From: SHVO01 sp041905795
GTDB taxonomy: Bacteria; Pseudomonadota; Alphaproteobacteria; Rhodospirillales; Rhodospirillaceae
DNA length: 64,000 bases
Reading direction: 5' to 3'
Assembly (NCBI GenBank): GCA_041905795.1
Contig: JAYRKL010000003.1
Coordinates: 124,001 to 188,000 of the forward strand
Part shown: positions 25,214-34,169 of the stretch, in pieces
Position numbering within the stretch: position 1 is the stretch's first letter
Layout of the letters: each line of letters begins with the position of its first letter
The notes under the pieces: generated by a model
What the model saw: the letters and a program-made list of their open reading frames with translations, nothing else
What the model was told of the DNA's origin: nothing
Databases searched by the model: none
Translations under genes and position numbers: made by a program

Positions 25214-26485
25214 TCAGAGCGTCGACCAGATGAGGGCGGCGGCGGCGAGGCCCATGACGGCGGCGGCGCACCAGCCCAGGACCTTGATCCAGCCCGGCAC
25301 CGCGAATCGCTCTCCGGCCTTGCCGCTCACCACCAGCATCATCGCAAGCATGATCGGCACCGCGGCGACGCCGTTGATGACCGCCGACCAGAACAGCATG
25401 GCGATCGGGCTGATATCGGTGGAGGCCAGCGCCACGCCGCCCAAGGTGGCCGCGCCGACAATGGCGTAAAAACCCAGCGCCCGGCTCGCCGGCAATTCCA
25501 GGCTGCCGCGCAGGCCGAAGGCTTCCGCAACGCCATAGGCGGCCGACCCCGCCAGCACCGGCACCGCCAGCAAACCCGTGCCGATGATCCCAAGCGCGAA
25601 CAGCACGAAGGTCATATCGCCGGCGATCGGCCGCAGCGCCTCGGCGGCCTGGGCGGCGGTGTCCAGCCGGGTTATCCCCTGCGCATGCAAGGTCGCGGCG
25701 GTGGTGATCATGATGAACAGGGCGATGCAATTGGAGAACGCCATGCCGCTCCAGGTATCGAAAGAAATCCGGTGAACGACATCGCCGGCGGCGCCATGGG
25801 CGCGCCGCACCAGCTGCGCGTCCTCGGCCTCCTGCGACGCCTGCCAGAAAAACAGGTAGGGGCTGATGGTGGTGCCGAAGATGGCCACCACCGTCAGCAT
25901 CAGATCCTTGTCCAATGAAACCTGAGGCAGCGCCAGACCCTTGAGCACCGCGAGCCACGACACCTGAACACTCAGGGCCGCGCCGACGTAGATCAGCAAC
26001 ACCAGCGCCGCGAGTTTCAGATAGCCGGCATAGCTGTGATAGGGGACCAGCACCTCCGCGGCCAGGCAGACTATTCCAAGGCCGGCGGCGAAATAGAGCC
26101 GGTCGCCGCCGGCGATCAAAGTGACGGCATCGCCCATGGCGGCGAGGTCGGCGGCGATATTGACGGTGTTGGCGACCACCAGCAGGACAATGAGGCCCAG
26201 CAGCAGCGGCCGCGGCAGCCGGTCGGCGATATTGGGCGTGAGCCCCTTGCCGGTCTTGGCGCCGATCAGGGCGGCGATGATCTGGATCGCGCCCATCAAC
26301 GGGAAGGTCAGGAACAGGGTCCAGCCCAGGCCATAGCCGAACTGGGCACCCCCTTGGGAATAGGTGGCGATGCCGCTGGGATCGTCGTCGGCGGCGCCGG
26401 TGATCAGTCCGGGGCCGAGCGCGCCCCAGAATCGCCGCAGGGGTCCTTGCTTCCGGTCCTGTTCGGCCTTGGATGTTTTCGCCAT
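25214..26485 (-). CDS. Nramp-related divalent metal transporter
   Basis: A 423-residue, 11-12 helix transporter of the Nramp superfamily. The TM1 motif is DDDPSGIATYSQ in place of the classical DPGN, and the TM6 region reads TTISPYLFFWQ without the MPH motif that binds Mn/Fe. These changes place it outside classical MntH and closer to the Nramp-related branch, some of whose members carry Mg. The ATG overlaps the stop of the upstream terC gene (TGATG), so the two are co-translated. Substrate is therefore uncertain: Mg, Mn or another divalent metal. Confidence 0.9.
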   Translation of the reverse strand: MAKTSKAEQDRKQGPLRRFWGALGPGLITGAADDDPSGIATYSQGGAQFGYGLGWTLFLTFPLMGAIQIIAALIGAKTGKGLTPNIADRLPRPLLLGLIVLLVVANTVNIAADLAAMGDAVTLIAGGDRLYFAAGLGIVCLAAEVLVPYHSYAGYLKLAALVLLIYVGAALSVQVSWLAVLKGLALPQVSLDKDLMLTVVAIFGTTISPYLFFWQASQEAEDAQLVRRAHGAAGDVVHRISFDTWSGMAFSNCIALFIMITTAATLHAQGITRLDTAAQAAEALRPIAGDMTFVLFALGIIGTGLLAVPVLAGSAAYGVAEAFGLRGSLELPASRALGFYAIVGAATLGGVALASTDISPIAMLFWSAVINGVAAVPIMLAMMLVVSGKAGERFAVPGWIKVLGWCAAAVMGLAAAALIWSTL

Positions 26486-27216
26486 CAGTCTCCGGCGGCC
26501 GCGCGGCGCTTGGCCCTGGAGGACCGCATCAGGTTGAGGCACTCGACGCCGATGGAGAAGGCGATGGCAAAGTAGAGATAGCCGCGTTCGATATGGAAAT
26601 GGGCGGCGTCTGCCACCAGCACGAAGCCCACCAGGATCAGGAAGGACAGCGCCAGCATCTTCACGGTCGGATGATCGTTGATGAAGCCGGACACCGGCCC
26701 GGCCGCGAACATCATGACGAAGATGGCGACAAAAATGGCGGCGATCATGACCGGCAGATTATTGGTCATGCCCACGGCGGTGATGATGGAATCCAGGGAG
26801 AACACCAGGTCGAGCACCATGATCTGGGCGATCACCGCGGCATAGGAGGCCGTGCGGCTCTGGCCGCCGCCTTCCTCGTCGCCTTCCACGCTGGCGTGGA
26901 TCTCCTGAACGCCTTTGTAAAGCAGGTACAATCCGCCCAAACCCAAGACGATATCGCGGCCGCTCACGGCGAATTCCATGACCGTGAACAGAGGTTTGGT
27001 GAGCGCCGCGATCCACGACAGCAGAAGCAGAAGGCCGACGCGCAGCACCAGCGCCATCATCAGGCCGATCTTGCGGGCGCTGGCCCGCTGTTCCGCCGGC
27101 AGACGCGCGGAGGTGATCGCCAGGAACACCAGATTGTCGATGCCGAGAACGATCTCCAGCACGGTCAACGTGAAGAACGCCGCCCAAGTCTGGGGGTCGA
27201 GGAGATATTCGAGCAT
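26485..27216 (-). CDS. TerC family integral membrane protein
   Basis: A 243-residue protein with seven or eight predicted helices. The two halves carry the TerC acidic motifs EIVLGIDNLVFLAI (21-34) and MVLDLVFSLDSIITAVGMT (about 132-150). TerC/Alx proteins have been linked to manganese export and metal loading of exported enzymes. A soluble loop with EGDEEGGGQSR joins the halves. Coupling to the Nramp-related gene supports a role in divalent-metal homeostasis. Confidence 0.92.
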   Translation of the reverse strand: MLEYLLDPQTWAAFFTLTVLEIVLGIDNLVFLAITSARLPAEQRASARKIGLMMALVLRVGLLLLLSWIAALTKPLFTVMEFAVSGRDIVLGLGGLYLLYKGVQEIHASVEGDEEGGGQSRTASYAAVIAQIMVLDLVFSLDSIITAVGMTNNLPVMIAAIFVAIFVMMFAAGPVSGFINDHPTVKMLALSFLILVGFVLVADAAHFHIERGYLYFAIAFSIGVECLNLMRSSRAKRRAAAGD

Positions 27217-27292
27217 GGCCGGTCCGGTGCTGTGGCGGTCGGGCTCAGATTAGAGCAATTTTCCGCAACGGGGGATCACGAAGCGGCCACCC

Positions 27293-27456
27293 TAGAGCAT
27301 TTTCCGATGAAGTGGATGCCGGTTCATCGCAGAAAATGCGACCAAACCAAAAAATGAGAGCATGTGAGGCCGAAGGGGAAACCGGTTCGGCCCGCCGGCC
27401 GGAGGCCGGCTTATCAAGAATCGCGCGCGTTAGCGCGCGACACATGCGACCAAACC
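27293..27456. repeat. Composite intergenic element: module A plus element with two nested hairpins
   Basis: Module A occupies 27293-27350. A second element runs from 27358 (GAGCATGTGAGG) to about 27456 (CATGCGACCAAACC). Inside it, after ACCGGTT, lie a perfect hairpin GCCGGCC-GGA-GGCCGGC (27394-27410) and a second one TCGCGCGC-GTTA-GCGCGCGA (27421-27440). The same two-hairpin insert occurs in the element at 31078-31174. It separates terC from mltG. Confidence 0.8.
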
Positions 27457-27460
27457 GAGT

Positions 27461-28435
27461 CTAGCGTTTGTTCAACTTCCGCCAGGCGGCGACGTTGCGG
27501 TTGTGCTGTTCGAGGGTCGCGGCGAACACATGGCCGCCGGTGCCGTCGGCGACGAAATAAAGGTCATCCGACGCCGCGGGAGCCAGCACAGCGGCGATGG
27601 CCGCCCGGCCGGGATTGCAGATCGGGGCCGGCGGCAGTCCATCAATGACATAGGTGTTGTAGGGTGTCGCCTGCTCGAGGTCGGCGCGGGTGAGCGCCCG
27701 GTCGAGCGCACCCGTTGCGGGCGCGAGGCCATAGATCACCGTGGGATCGGATTGCAGCCTGATGCCCTTGCGCAGGCGGTTCACAAAGACCGCGGCGACG
27801 CGCGGCCGTTCGGCGGCGACGCCGGTTTCCTTTTCGACCACGCTCGCCAGGACCACGGCCTGTTCCGGGCTGTCCAGAGGCAGGTTGGGGGGGCGCGCAT
27901 CCCACAATTCCTTGAGCACCGCAGCGCGGGCGTTCTTCATGCGCGCGACCATGGCGTCACGGCTGTCGCCCCATTCATAGCGGTACGTCTCGGGCAGGAT
28001 CGCGCCCTCCTCGGGCGGGGCGGAAACCTCGCCCTGCAGGCCGCCGGCATTGGCGACGATGGCCATGGCCTCGCCCGCGGTCAGGCCTTCAGGGATGGTG
28101 AGGAAGCGGGCCACGACGTCGTGGCGCACCAGCTTGTCGAGAGCGGCGGTGACGGTGATGCCCGGCTCGAACCGGTACTCGCCCGGCTTCAGCGCGCGCG
28201 CCTTGCCTGAACGTCTTGCTTCCAGTTCCAGCACCAGCGGATAACGCACCACGCCCAGACCCGACAGCACGCGCGCGATGGCGGGCGTGCCGGACCCCGG
28301 CGGGATGATGATGGTGGTCGCGGCCTGCAAGGGACCGGGCGCGTTCGCTTCCCGGTCGAACCAGACATAAGCGCCGACCGCAAGACCGGCGGCCACCACC
28401 ATCAGCCCGAGGAACCAGAACAACAGCCGGGCCAT
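27461..28435 (-). CDS. mltG: Endolytic murein transglycosylase MltG (YceG-like)
   Basis: Inner-membrane lytic transglycosylase that cuts nascent glycan strands and sets their length. The 324-residue protein has one N-terminal transmembrane helix (MARLLFWFLGLMVVAAGLAV), a LysM-like segment (TTIIIPPGSGTPAIARVL) and the catalytic domain with the key glutamate in ASVVEKETG (about 200) and LQSDPTVIYG. The start at 28435 places the helix at the N-terminus. The gene follows fabF by 25 bp, a conserved alphaproteobacterial arrangement. Confidence 0.95.
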   Translation of the reverse strand: MARLLFWFLGLMVVAAGLAVGAYVWFDREANAPGPLQAATTIIIPPGSGTPAIARVLSGLGVVRYPLVLELEARRSGKARALKPGEYRFEPGITVTAALDKLVRHDVVARFLTIPEGLTAGEAMAIVANAGGLQGEVSAPPEEGAILPETYRYEWGDSRDAMVARMKNARAAVLKELWDARPPNLPLDSPEQAVVLASVVEKETGVAAERPRVAAVFVNRLRKGIRLQSDPTVIYGLAPATGALDRALTRADLEQATPYNTYVIDGLPPAPICNPGRAAIAAVLAPAASDDLYFVADGTGGHVFAATLEQHNRNVAAWRKLNKR

Positions 28436-28460
28436 GATGCGAACGGACGACGGTGTGAGG

Positions 28461-29735
28461 TTAGGGCGCGGGACCGATGACCACGGCGGCATTGGTGCCG
28501 CCGAAGCCGAAGGAATTGGACAGCGCGTAGCGGATCTTCCGCTCCCTGGCTTTGTGCGGCACCAGGTCGATGTCGCAGCCCTCGGAGGGATCGTCCAGGT
28601 TCAGGGTCGGCGGCGCCACGCTGTCACGTAAAGCCAGCAGCGTGTAGATCGCCTCCACCGCGCCGGCGGCGCCGAGCAGGTGGCCGATGGCCGACTTGGT
28701 CGACGACATGGAAAGCTTGTAGGCCTGATCGCCGAACAGGCGCTTCACCGCCTTGAGTTCGATCTCGTCGCCGAGCGGCGTCGAGGTGCCGTGGGCGTTG
28801 ACGTAGTCGATCTGGTCGGCGTTGAGGTGCGCGTCCTTCAGGGCCGCGCGCATGGCACGGAAGCCGCCCGAACCGTCCTCGGCCGGCGCGGTCAGGTGAT
28901 AGGCGTCGCCCGAGAGGCCGTAGCCCATGATCTCGGCGTAAATCTTGGCGCCGCGCTTCTTGGCGTGTTCGTAATCTTCCAGCACCAGCACGCCGGCGCC
29001 TTCGCCCATGACGAAGCCGTCGCGGCCCTTGTCCCACGGACGCGAGGCCTTCTGCGGCGTGTCATTGTAGCTGGTGGACAGCGCCTTCATGGCGGCGAAC
29101 CCGGCGATACCCAAGCGGCAGAGCGCCGATTCCGCTCCGCCCGCCACCATCACGTCGGCGTCGCCGTATTTGATCAGGCGCGCGGCGTCGCCGATGGCAT
29201 GAGCGCCGGTCGCGCAGGCGGTGACCGGCGCGTGGTTGGGCCCCTTGAAACCGTGGCGGATGGAGACCTGGCCGGAAGCGAGGTTGATCAGGCTGGCGGG
29301 GATGAAGAACGGGCTCACGCGCCGCGGTCCCTGCGCCTCCAGGGTCTTGGAGGTGTCGTCGATGGTCTCGAGCCCGCCGATGCCCGAGCCGATCATGACG
29401 CCGGTGCGCTCGCGGGATTCGTCGGTGGGCGGAACCCAGCCGGAATCCCTGATGGCCTCTTCCGCGGCGGCCATGGCGTAGACGATGAAGTCGTCCATGC
29501 GCCGGCGGTCCTTGGGCGTAACGATGGCGTCGGCGATGAACCGGTACGGATGGTCTTCGGCCGTGGGCACGGCGCCGCCGACGCGGCACGGCAGGTCATC
29601 GACCTTGAACTTGGTGATGGTGCCGAGGCCCGACTTGCCGGCGATCAGGGATTGCCAGTTGCCGGCGACACCGGTGCCGAGAGGCGTGGTCAGACCGATC
29701 CCGGTGACGACAATGCGCTTGTTTTCAAAGGCCAT
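28461..29735 (-). CDS. fabF: Beta-ketoacyl-ACP synthase II
   Basis: Condenses malonyl-ACP with acyl-ACP in fatty-acid elongation. The 424-residue thiolase-fold enzyme has the nucleophile in TACATGAHAIG (about residue 173), catalytic histidines in VNAHGTSTPLGD (about 313) and SAIGHLLGAAG (about 348), and the C-terminal SFGFGGTNA. It is the fourth gene of the fabD-fabG-acpP-fabF-mltG cluster, all read leftwards. Confidence 0.97.
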   Translation of the reverse strand: MAFENKRIVVTGIGLTTPLGTGVAGNWQSLIAGKSGLGTITKFKVDDLPCRVGGAVPTAEDHPYRFIADAIVTPKDRRRMDDFIVYAMAAAEEAIRDSGWVPPTDESRERTGVMIGSGIGGLETIDDTSKTLEAQGPRRVSPFFIPASLINLASGQVSIRHGFKGPNHAPVTACATGAHAIGDAARLIKYGDADVMVAGGAESALCRLGIAGFAAMKALSTSYNDTPQKASRPWDKGRDGFVMGEGAGVLVLEDYEHAKKRGAKIYAEIMGYGLSGDAYHLTAPAEDGSGGFRAMRAALKDAHLNADQIDYVNAHGTSTPLGDEIELKAVKRLFGDQAYKLSMSSTKSAIGHLLGAAGAVEAIYTLLALRDSVAPPTLNLDDPSEGCDIDLVPHKARERKIRYALSNSFGFGGTNAAVVIGPAP

Positions 29736-29889
29736 GGCCGCGCCTATTTCCGTTCAGATGTTCAGTAACAGGGTTCGCCAGAAACGATCCCAAAAACGAT
29801 CATGGGACCCGGTCGAATGCCAGGGCCCCATGAAGCGTATTCCAAAATGGTCATGCGCGGCCTGTTGGACAGACCCGGCATGCCAAAAC

Positions 29890-30129
29890 TTATTTGCTGG
29901 CGTTCGCCTGGATGAAGGCGATCGCGTCCTTCACGGTCAGGATCTTTTCCGCCGCGTCATCGGGGATCTCGACGCCGAATTCTTCTTCGAACGCCATGAC
30001 CAGTTCGACGGTGTCCAAGCTGTCGGCGCCCAGGTCGTCGATAAAGCTCGCGTTGTCGGTGACCTTGGCTTCTTCCACGCCCAGGTGCTCAACGACAATC
30101 TTCTTCACGCGGTCGGCGACGTCGCTCAT
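29890..30129 (-). CDS. acpP: Acyl carrier protein
   Basis: A 79-residue, acidic four-helix carrier. Ser37 in DLGADSLDTVELV takes the 4'-phosphopantetheine arm. Length and sequence are those of the housekeeping fatty-acid ACP. It is separated from fabG and fabF by 187 and 154 bases, which leaves room for separate transcript starts giving the usual high ACP level. Confidence 0.98.
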   Translation of the reverse strand: MSDVADRVKKIVVEHLGVEEAKVTDNASFIDDLGADSLDTVELVMAFEEEFGVEIPDDAAEKILTVKDAIAFIQANASK

Positions 30130-30316
30130 TCGTCATTCCTCAATTTTTGCGGATGTTGGTTTTCGCATATGCTGGCTCAGCGGTCGGCGGCCGTTCCAGG
30201 CCCCCTCGGGCGACCGCCTTGCGTCCCAGGGGTATCCCCGGGGAGGCTGTCAGTAGCATATAACATTTTTCTTGGCTAGGGCGGACACCCCCGCCCTTAA
30301 CACGCGATTTCGCGTG

Positions 30317-31054
<738 letters not shown>

Positions 31055-31077
31055 AGTGATGTCCTCTCTGGAACACG

Positions 31078-31174
31078 GAGCTTTTTCCGGAAAAGTGGGT
31101 ACCGGTTTGTGCCGGCGGAGCCGGCCGTTTGTATACAGCGCGCGTTTTTCGCGCGCGTGAGAAAATGCGACCAA
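31078..31174. repeat. Intergenic element with two nested hairpins in the fabG leader
   Basis: The left part (AGCTTTTTCCGGAAAAGTGG followed by GTACCGGTTTG) and the right part (GAGAAAATGCGACCAATAAA) match the ends of module A. Between them lie GCCGGC-GGA-GCCGGC (31111-31125) and GCGCGCG-TTTTT-CGCGCGC (31138-31156). The order of halves and inserts is the same as in the element at 27358-27456, although the sequences between the hairpins differ. Confidence 0.8.
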
Positions 31175-31195
31175 TAAATAAAGGCGGCAAAGGCA

Positions 31196-32140
31196 TTAAG
31201 CCTTTGCCGCAAATGCTTCGATGTCCTGCGGGGTCTGCAGGCTGACGGCGGAGAGATCGCCGTCGATGCGCTTGGCGAGGCCGGTGAGCACTTTGCCCGC
31301 GCCGGCTTCGATCAATGTGGTGACGCCGGCCTCTTTCATCAGGTGCACGCTTTCACGCCAGCGCACCATGCCGGTGACCTGTTCGACCAGGAGCCGCTTG
31401 ATCTCCTCGGGGTCGATGACCGTGGCGGCGGTGACATTGGCGATCACCGGCACCACCGGCGCCTTGATGGTCACGGCGGCGAGCGCTTCGGCCATCACGT
31501 CGGCGGCCGGCTTCATCAGCGGGCAATGGAACGGCGCGCTGACCGGCAACAACATGGCCCGTTTTGCGCCGTGGTCCTTGGCGATGACGGTGGCGCGCTC
31601 GACCGCCGCCTTGTGGCCGGACACCACCGCCTGGCCGGGGCCGTTGTCGTTGGCGACCGTACAGATTTCGCCGTTGGCCGAGGCTTCGCTGGCGATCTTC
31701 ACCGCCTGGTCGGCGTCGAGGCCCAAGAGCGCCGCCATGGCGCCCTCACCCACCGGCACGGCTTTCTGCATGGCCTGGCCGCGGGTCTTCAACAGGCGCG
31801 CGGCGTCGGACAGCGTCAGCGAACCGGCGGCGGCCAGCGCCGAATATTCGCCCAGCGAGTGCCCGGCGACATAGCGCGCGGTGTTGCGGATGGAGATCTT
31901 ACCCTGGGTCTCCAGCACCTTGATCACCGCGAGGCTCACAGCCATCAACGCCGGCTGGGCGTTTTCGGTGAGGGTGAGCTGGTCGGCCGGCCCCTCGAAC
32001 ATGATCTTGGAGAGGTTCTGTTTCAGGGCCTCGTCGACTTCCTGGAAGATCTCGCGGGCTTCGGAAAAGGCCTCCGACAGGTCCTTGCCCATGCCCACGG
32101 CCTGGGAGCCCTGTCCCGGAAATACATACGCCCAACTCAT
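31196..32140 (-). CDS. fabD: Malonyl-CoA-ACP transacylase
   Basis: Loads malonyl groups from malonyl-CoA onto ACP. The 314-residue enzyme begins SWAYVFPGQGSQAVGMG. The nucleophile Ser95 is in GHSLGEYSA (93-101), and the second catalytic residue is the histidine of SAPFHCPLM. It is the first gene of the fatty-acid cluster. Its promoter should lie in the divergent region shared with rpsF. Confidence 0.97.
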   Translation of the reverse strand: MSWAYVFPGQGSQAVGMGKDLSEAFSEAREIFQEVDEALKQNLSKIMFEGPADQLTLTENAQPALMAVSLAVIKVLETQGKISIRNTARYVAGHSLGEYSALAAAGSLTLSDAARLLKTRGQAMQKAVPVGEGAMAALLGLDADQAVKIASEASANGEICTVANDNGPGQAVVSGHKAAVERATVIAKDHGAKRAMLLPVSAPFHCPLMKPAADVMAEALAAVTIKAPVVPVIANVTAATVIDPEEIKRLLVEQVTGMVRWRESVHLMKEAGVTTLIEAGAGKVLTGLAKRIDGDLSAVSLQTPQDIEAFAAKA

Positions 32141-32459
32141 TTCGCCCCTGTCCTCCCCTGACAGCGTTTTGCGGGCGAGAGGTGCCCGCACCCGGGGGTC
32201 AATGTCAAGAAATCGCGCCTGAGGCGGCTGAGCCACAAGGCGTTAATTTCAAATAATATATTGATATTATTATATAATATTATTCTAAAAATGACATTGT
32301 AACGCGCTCTCGCAAGAGTCCGAGCGCCTTGCTGCCCCAAAACAAATGTGTATATTCCGCGCCCTTACATAGCTCCTTGCCGGCGGCTGACCGCCGGCTA
32401 TGCCGGGCGGCCGATGGTCGGTCGTCCCGGACGAGATAAGCCATAAGGAGAGAGCTTAC
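32141..32459. other. Divergent control region between fabD and rpsF
   Basis: This 319-bp stretch has no gene. It holds a strikingly AT-rich block (32242-32300) with several inverted ATATTATT units, for example AATAATAT/ATATTATT at 32252-32271, and a good sigma-70-like promoter for the ribosomal operon at 32329-32356. The AT block could serve as an UP element or as the fabD promoter region. Confidence 0.6.
32329..32356 (+). promoter_or_regulatory. Candidate promoter of the rpsF-rpsR-DUF2232-rplI operon
   Basis: TTGCTG (32329-32334) and TATATT (32351-32356) are separated by 16 bases. Initiation would give a leader of about 95 bases before rpsF, which has the strong site AAGGAG at 32445-32450. 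A preceding AT-rich block may stimulate it. Confidence 0.55.
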
Positions 32460-32936
32460 ATGCCTCTTTACGAGAGCGTGGTTATCGCGCGTCAGGATAT
32501 CGCCACCACCCAGGTGGACACCCTCGCCGATGAACTCACGGCGATTCTGGGCGAAGGCGGCGGCAAGGTCACCAAGCGTGAAAGCTGGGGCCTGCGTTCC
32601 CTCACCTACCGCATCAAGAAAAACCGCAAGGGCCACTACGTATTCTTCAACATCGACGCCCCGCCGGCGGCGATCACCGAATACGAACGCCGCATGCGCA
32701 TCAACGAAGACGTGCTGCGTTACCTGACCGTGCGCGTCGAAGCGCATGAAGAAGGTCAGTCGGCCGTGCTGGCCAACAAGGACCGTCCCGACACCGGCCG
32801 CGGCGGCTTCTTCGGCTCCGGCCGTGGCGACCGCGGCGGCTTCGGCCGCGACCGCGGTGACCGTGGCGACCGCGAAGGCGGCCGCTTCAGCTCCGGCCGC
32901 CGCCCCCGTGAAGAATCCTCGCAGGGAGAAAACTGA
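32460..32936 (+). CDS. rpsF: 30S ribosomal protein bS6 with Arg/Gly-rich tail
   Basis: The first about 100 residues are a standard bS6 (MPLYESVVIARQDI, YRIKKNRKGHYVFFNI, RYLTVRVEAHEEG). Residues about 108-158 form a low-complexity tail rich in Arg, Gly, Asp and Phe (RGDRGGFGRDRGDRGD). The total of 158 residues is longer than E. coli S6 before glutamylation. Similar basic tails are known in alphaproteobacterial bS6. The start has AAGGAG nine bases upstream. Its stop overlaps the rpsR start (TGATG). Confidence 0.97.
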   Translation: MPLYESVVIARQDIATTQVDTLADELTAILGEGGGKVTKRESWGLRSLTYRIKKNRKGHYVFFNIDAPPAAITEYERRMRINEDVLRYLTVRVEAHEEGQSAVLANKDRPDTGRGGFFGSGRGDRGGFGRDRGDRGDREGGRFSSGRRPREESSQGEN

Positions 32937-33175
32937 TGCCCGCGCCTGGCCGTAAACCCTTCTTCCGCCGCCGCAAGACCTGCCCGTTCACGGGCGCGAA
33001 CGCGCCGAAGATCGACTACAAGGACGTGAAGCTGTTGCAGCGCTACATCTCCGAGCGCGGCAAGATCGTGCCCAGCCGCATCACCGCCGTCTCCACCAAG
33101 AAGCAGCGCGAACTGGCCGTGGCCATCAAGCGCGCGCGCTTCCTGGGCCTGCTGCCGTACGTCGTCGCGATCTAA
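32936..33175 (+). CDS. rpsR: 30S ribosomal protein bS18
   Basis: A 79-residue basic protein with FFRRRKTCPFTG near the N-terminus and PSRITAVSTKKQRELAVAIKRARFLGLLPY at the end, the bS18 signature. It binds bS6 in the 30S platform, and the two genes are translationally coupled here. Confidence 0.98.
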   Translation: MPAPGRKPFFRRRKTCPFTGANAPKIDYKDVKLLQRYISERGKIVPSRITAVSTKKQRELAVAIKRARFLGLLPYVVAI

Positions 33176-33197
33176 GGAGATCGGGCGGAAGATCCGG

Positions 33198-34169
33198 ATG
33201 ACACGTCCGAGCACCCTTGCCGTCGGCGCTGGCGCCCTCGGCGGGGCGTTGCTGGTGGCCTTCTTCAAAGGCTCCCTCCTGGGCGTGTTGTTCGGCGCGA
33301 TGTTGTCGCCGTTGCCGCTGGCGATGGCCGTCCTCGGGTTGGGGCCGATGTTCCTGCCCGTGGCGGTCGTGAGCGGCGCGGTGACGGTGACGGTGCTGAC
33401 CGGTTCGTTTCTGTACGCCGCCATCTACCTCGTGGTCGATGCGGCGCCGGTGGCGGTCATAAACCGGTTCGTGCGGCCGCCTCTTGACCAGGGGGCCGCG
33501 CACGGCGGCGTATCGGGCGAAGCCCTCGGCAAGGCGATCGCGGTCCTGGCCGTGGGTGCCGTGGCGCTGGTGATCGCCGGTCTTCTGGGCATGGCCCAGG
33601 ACGCCGGAGACGGTACCATCGAGACGCTGCTCAGGTCGCGTCTTGATGAAATGCTCGCGGCCGCTCCGGCGGCCAATGCGGGTGGAGTGGATCTGGCGGC
33701 CGCGCGCACCGAGATCGTGCGCAAGATCGCGGGCATCCTGCCCGGGGCCGCCGCCTGGAACTGGTCCTTGCGCGCGCTGGTCTCGGCGGTGCTCGGGCAA
33801 CTGATGCTGAAGCGCATGGGGACCGCGTTGATCGAGACGCCCCTCTACAAGCGCTTCACGGCGCCGCTCTGGTCGCTGCTCCTGTTCGGGGCCGCCGCCG
33901 CAGCGGCGGTGATGATAGAGGGCGACGCCGGGTTCATTACCGGCAATGCGGCGGTCGCGTTGTGTTTGGTTCCGGTATTGCAAGGCCTGGCGGTGGTTCA
34001 CACCCTCGCCGGCCGGGTGAGTTATCCGCGCGTAGCCTTGGCGGTGTTTTATGTGTGTGTTTTGAGGTTTCCGGCCGTCGCGCTGATCGTGCTGGTGACC
34101 GTTGGTATGGTGGAACATTTTTTCGCGCTGCGCAGCCGCTTTGCCGCTCCGCAGCCAGGAGGACAATGA
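33198..34169 (+). CDS. DUF2232 family membrane protein
   Basis: A 323-residue protein with about eight hydrophobic helices and a soluble stretch near residues 130-185 (ETLLRSRLDEMLAAAP). It fits the DUF2232 membrane family, which commonly sits between rpsR and rplI in alphaproteobacteria; relatives in other bacteria are called YybS. The function is unknown. The stop overlaps the tandem ATGATG at the rplI start. Confidence 0.88.
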   Translation: MTRPSTLAVGAGALGGALLVAFFKGSLLGVLFGAMLSPLPLAMAVLGLGPMFLPVAVVSGAVTVTVLTGSFLYAAIYLVVDAAPVAVINRFVRPPLDQGAAHGGVSGEALGKAIAVLAVGAVALVIAGLLGMAQDAGDGTIETLLRSRLDEMLAAAPAANAGGVDLAAARTEIVRKIAGILPGAAAWNWSLRALVSAVLGQLMLKRMGTALIETPLYKRFTAPLWSLLLFGAAAAAAVMIEGDAGFITGNAAVALCLVPVLQGLAVVHTLAGRVSYPRVALAVFYVCVLRFPAVALIVLVTVGMVEHFFALRSRFAAPQPGGQ

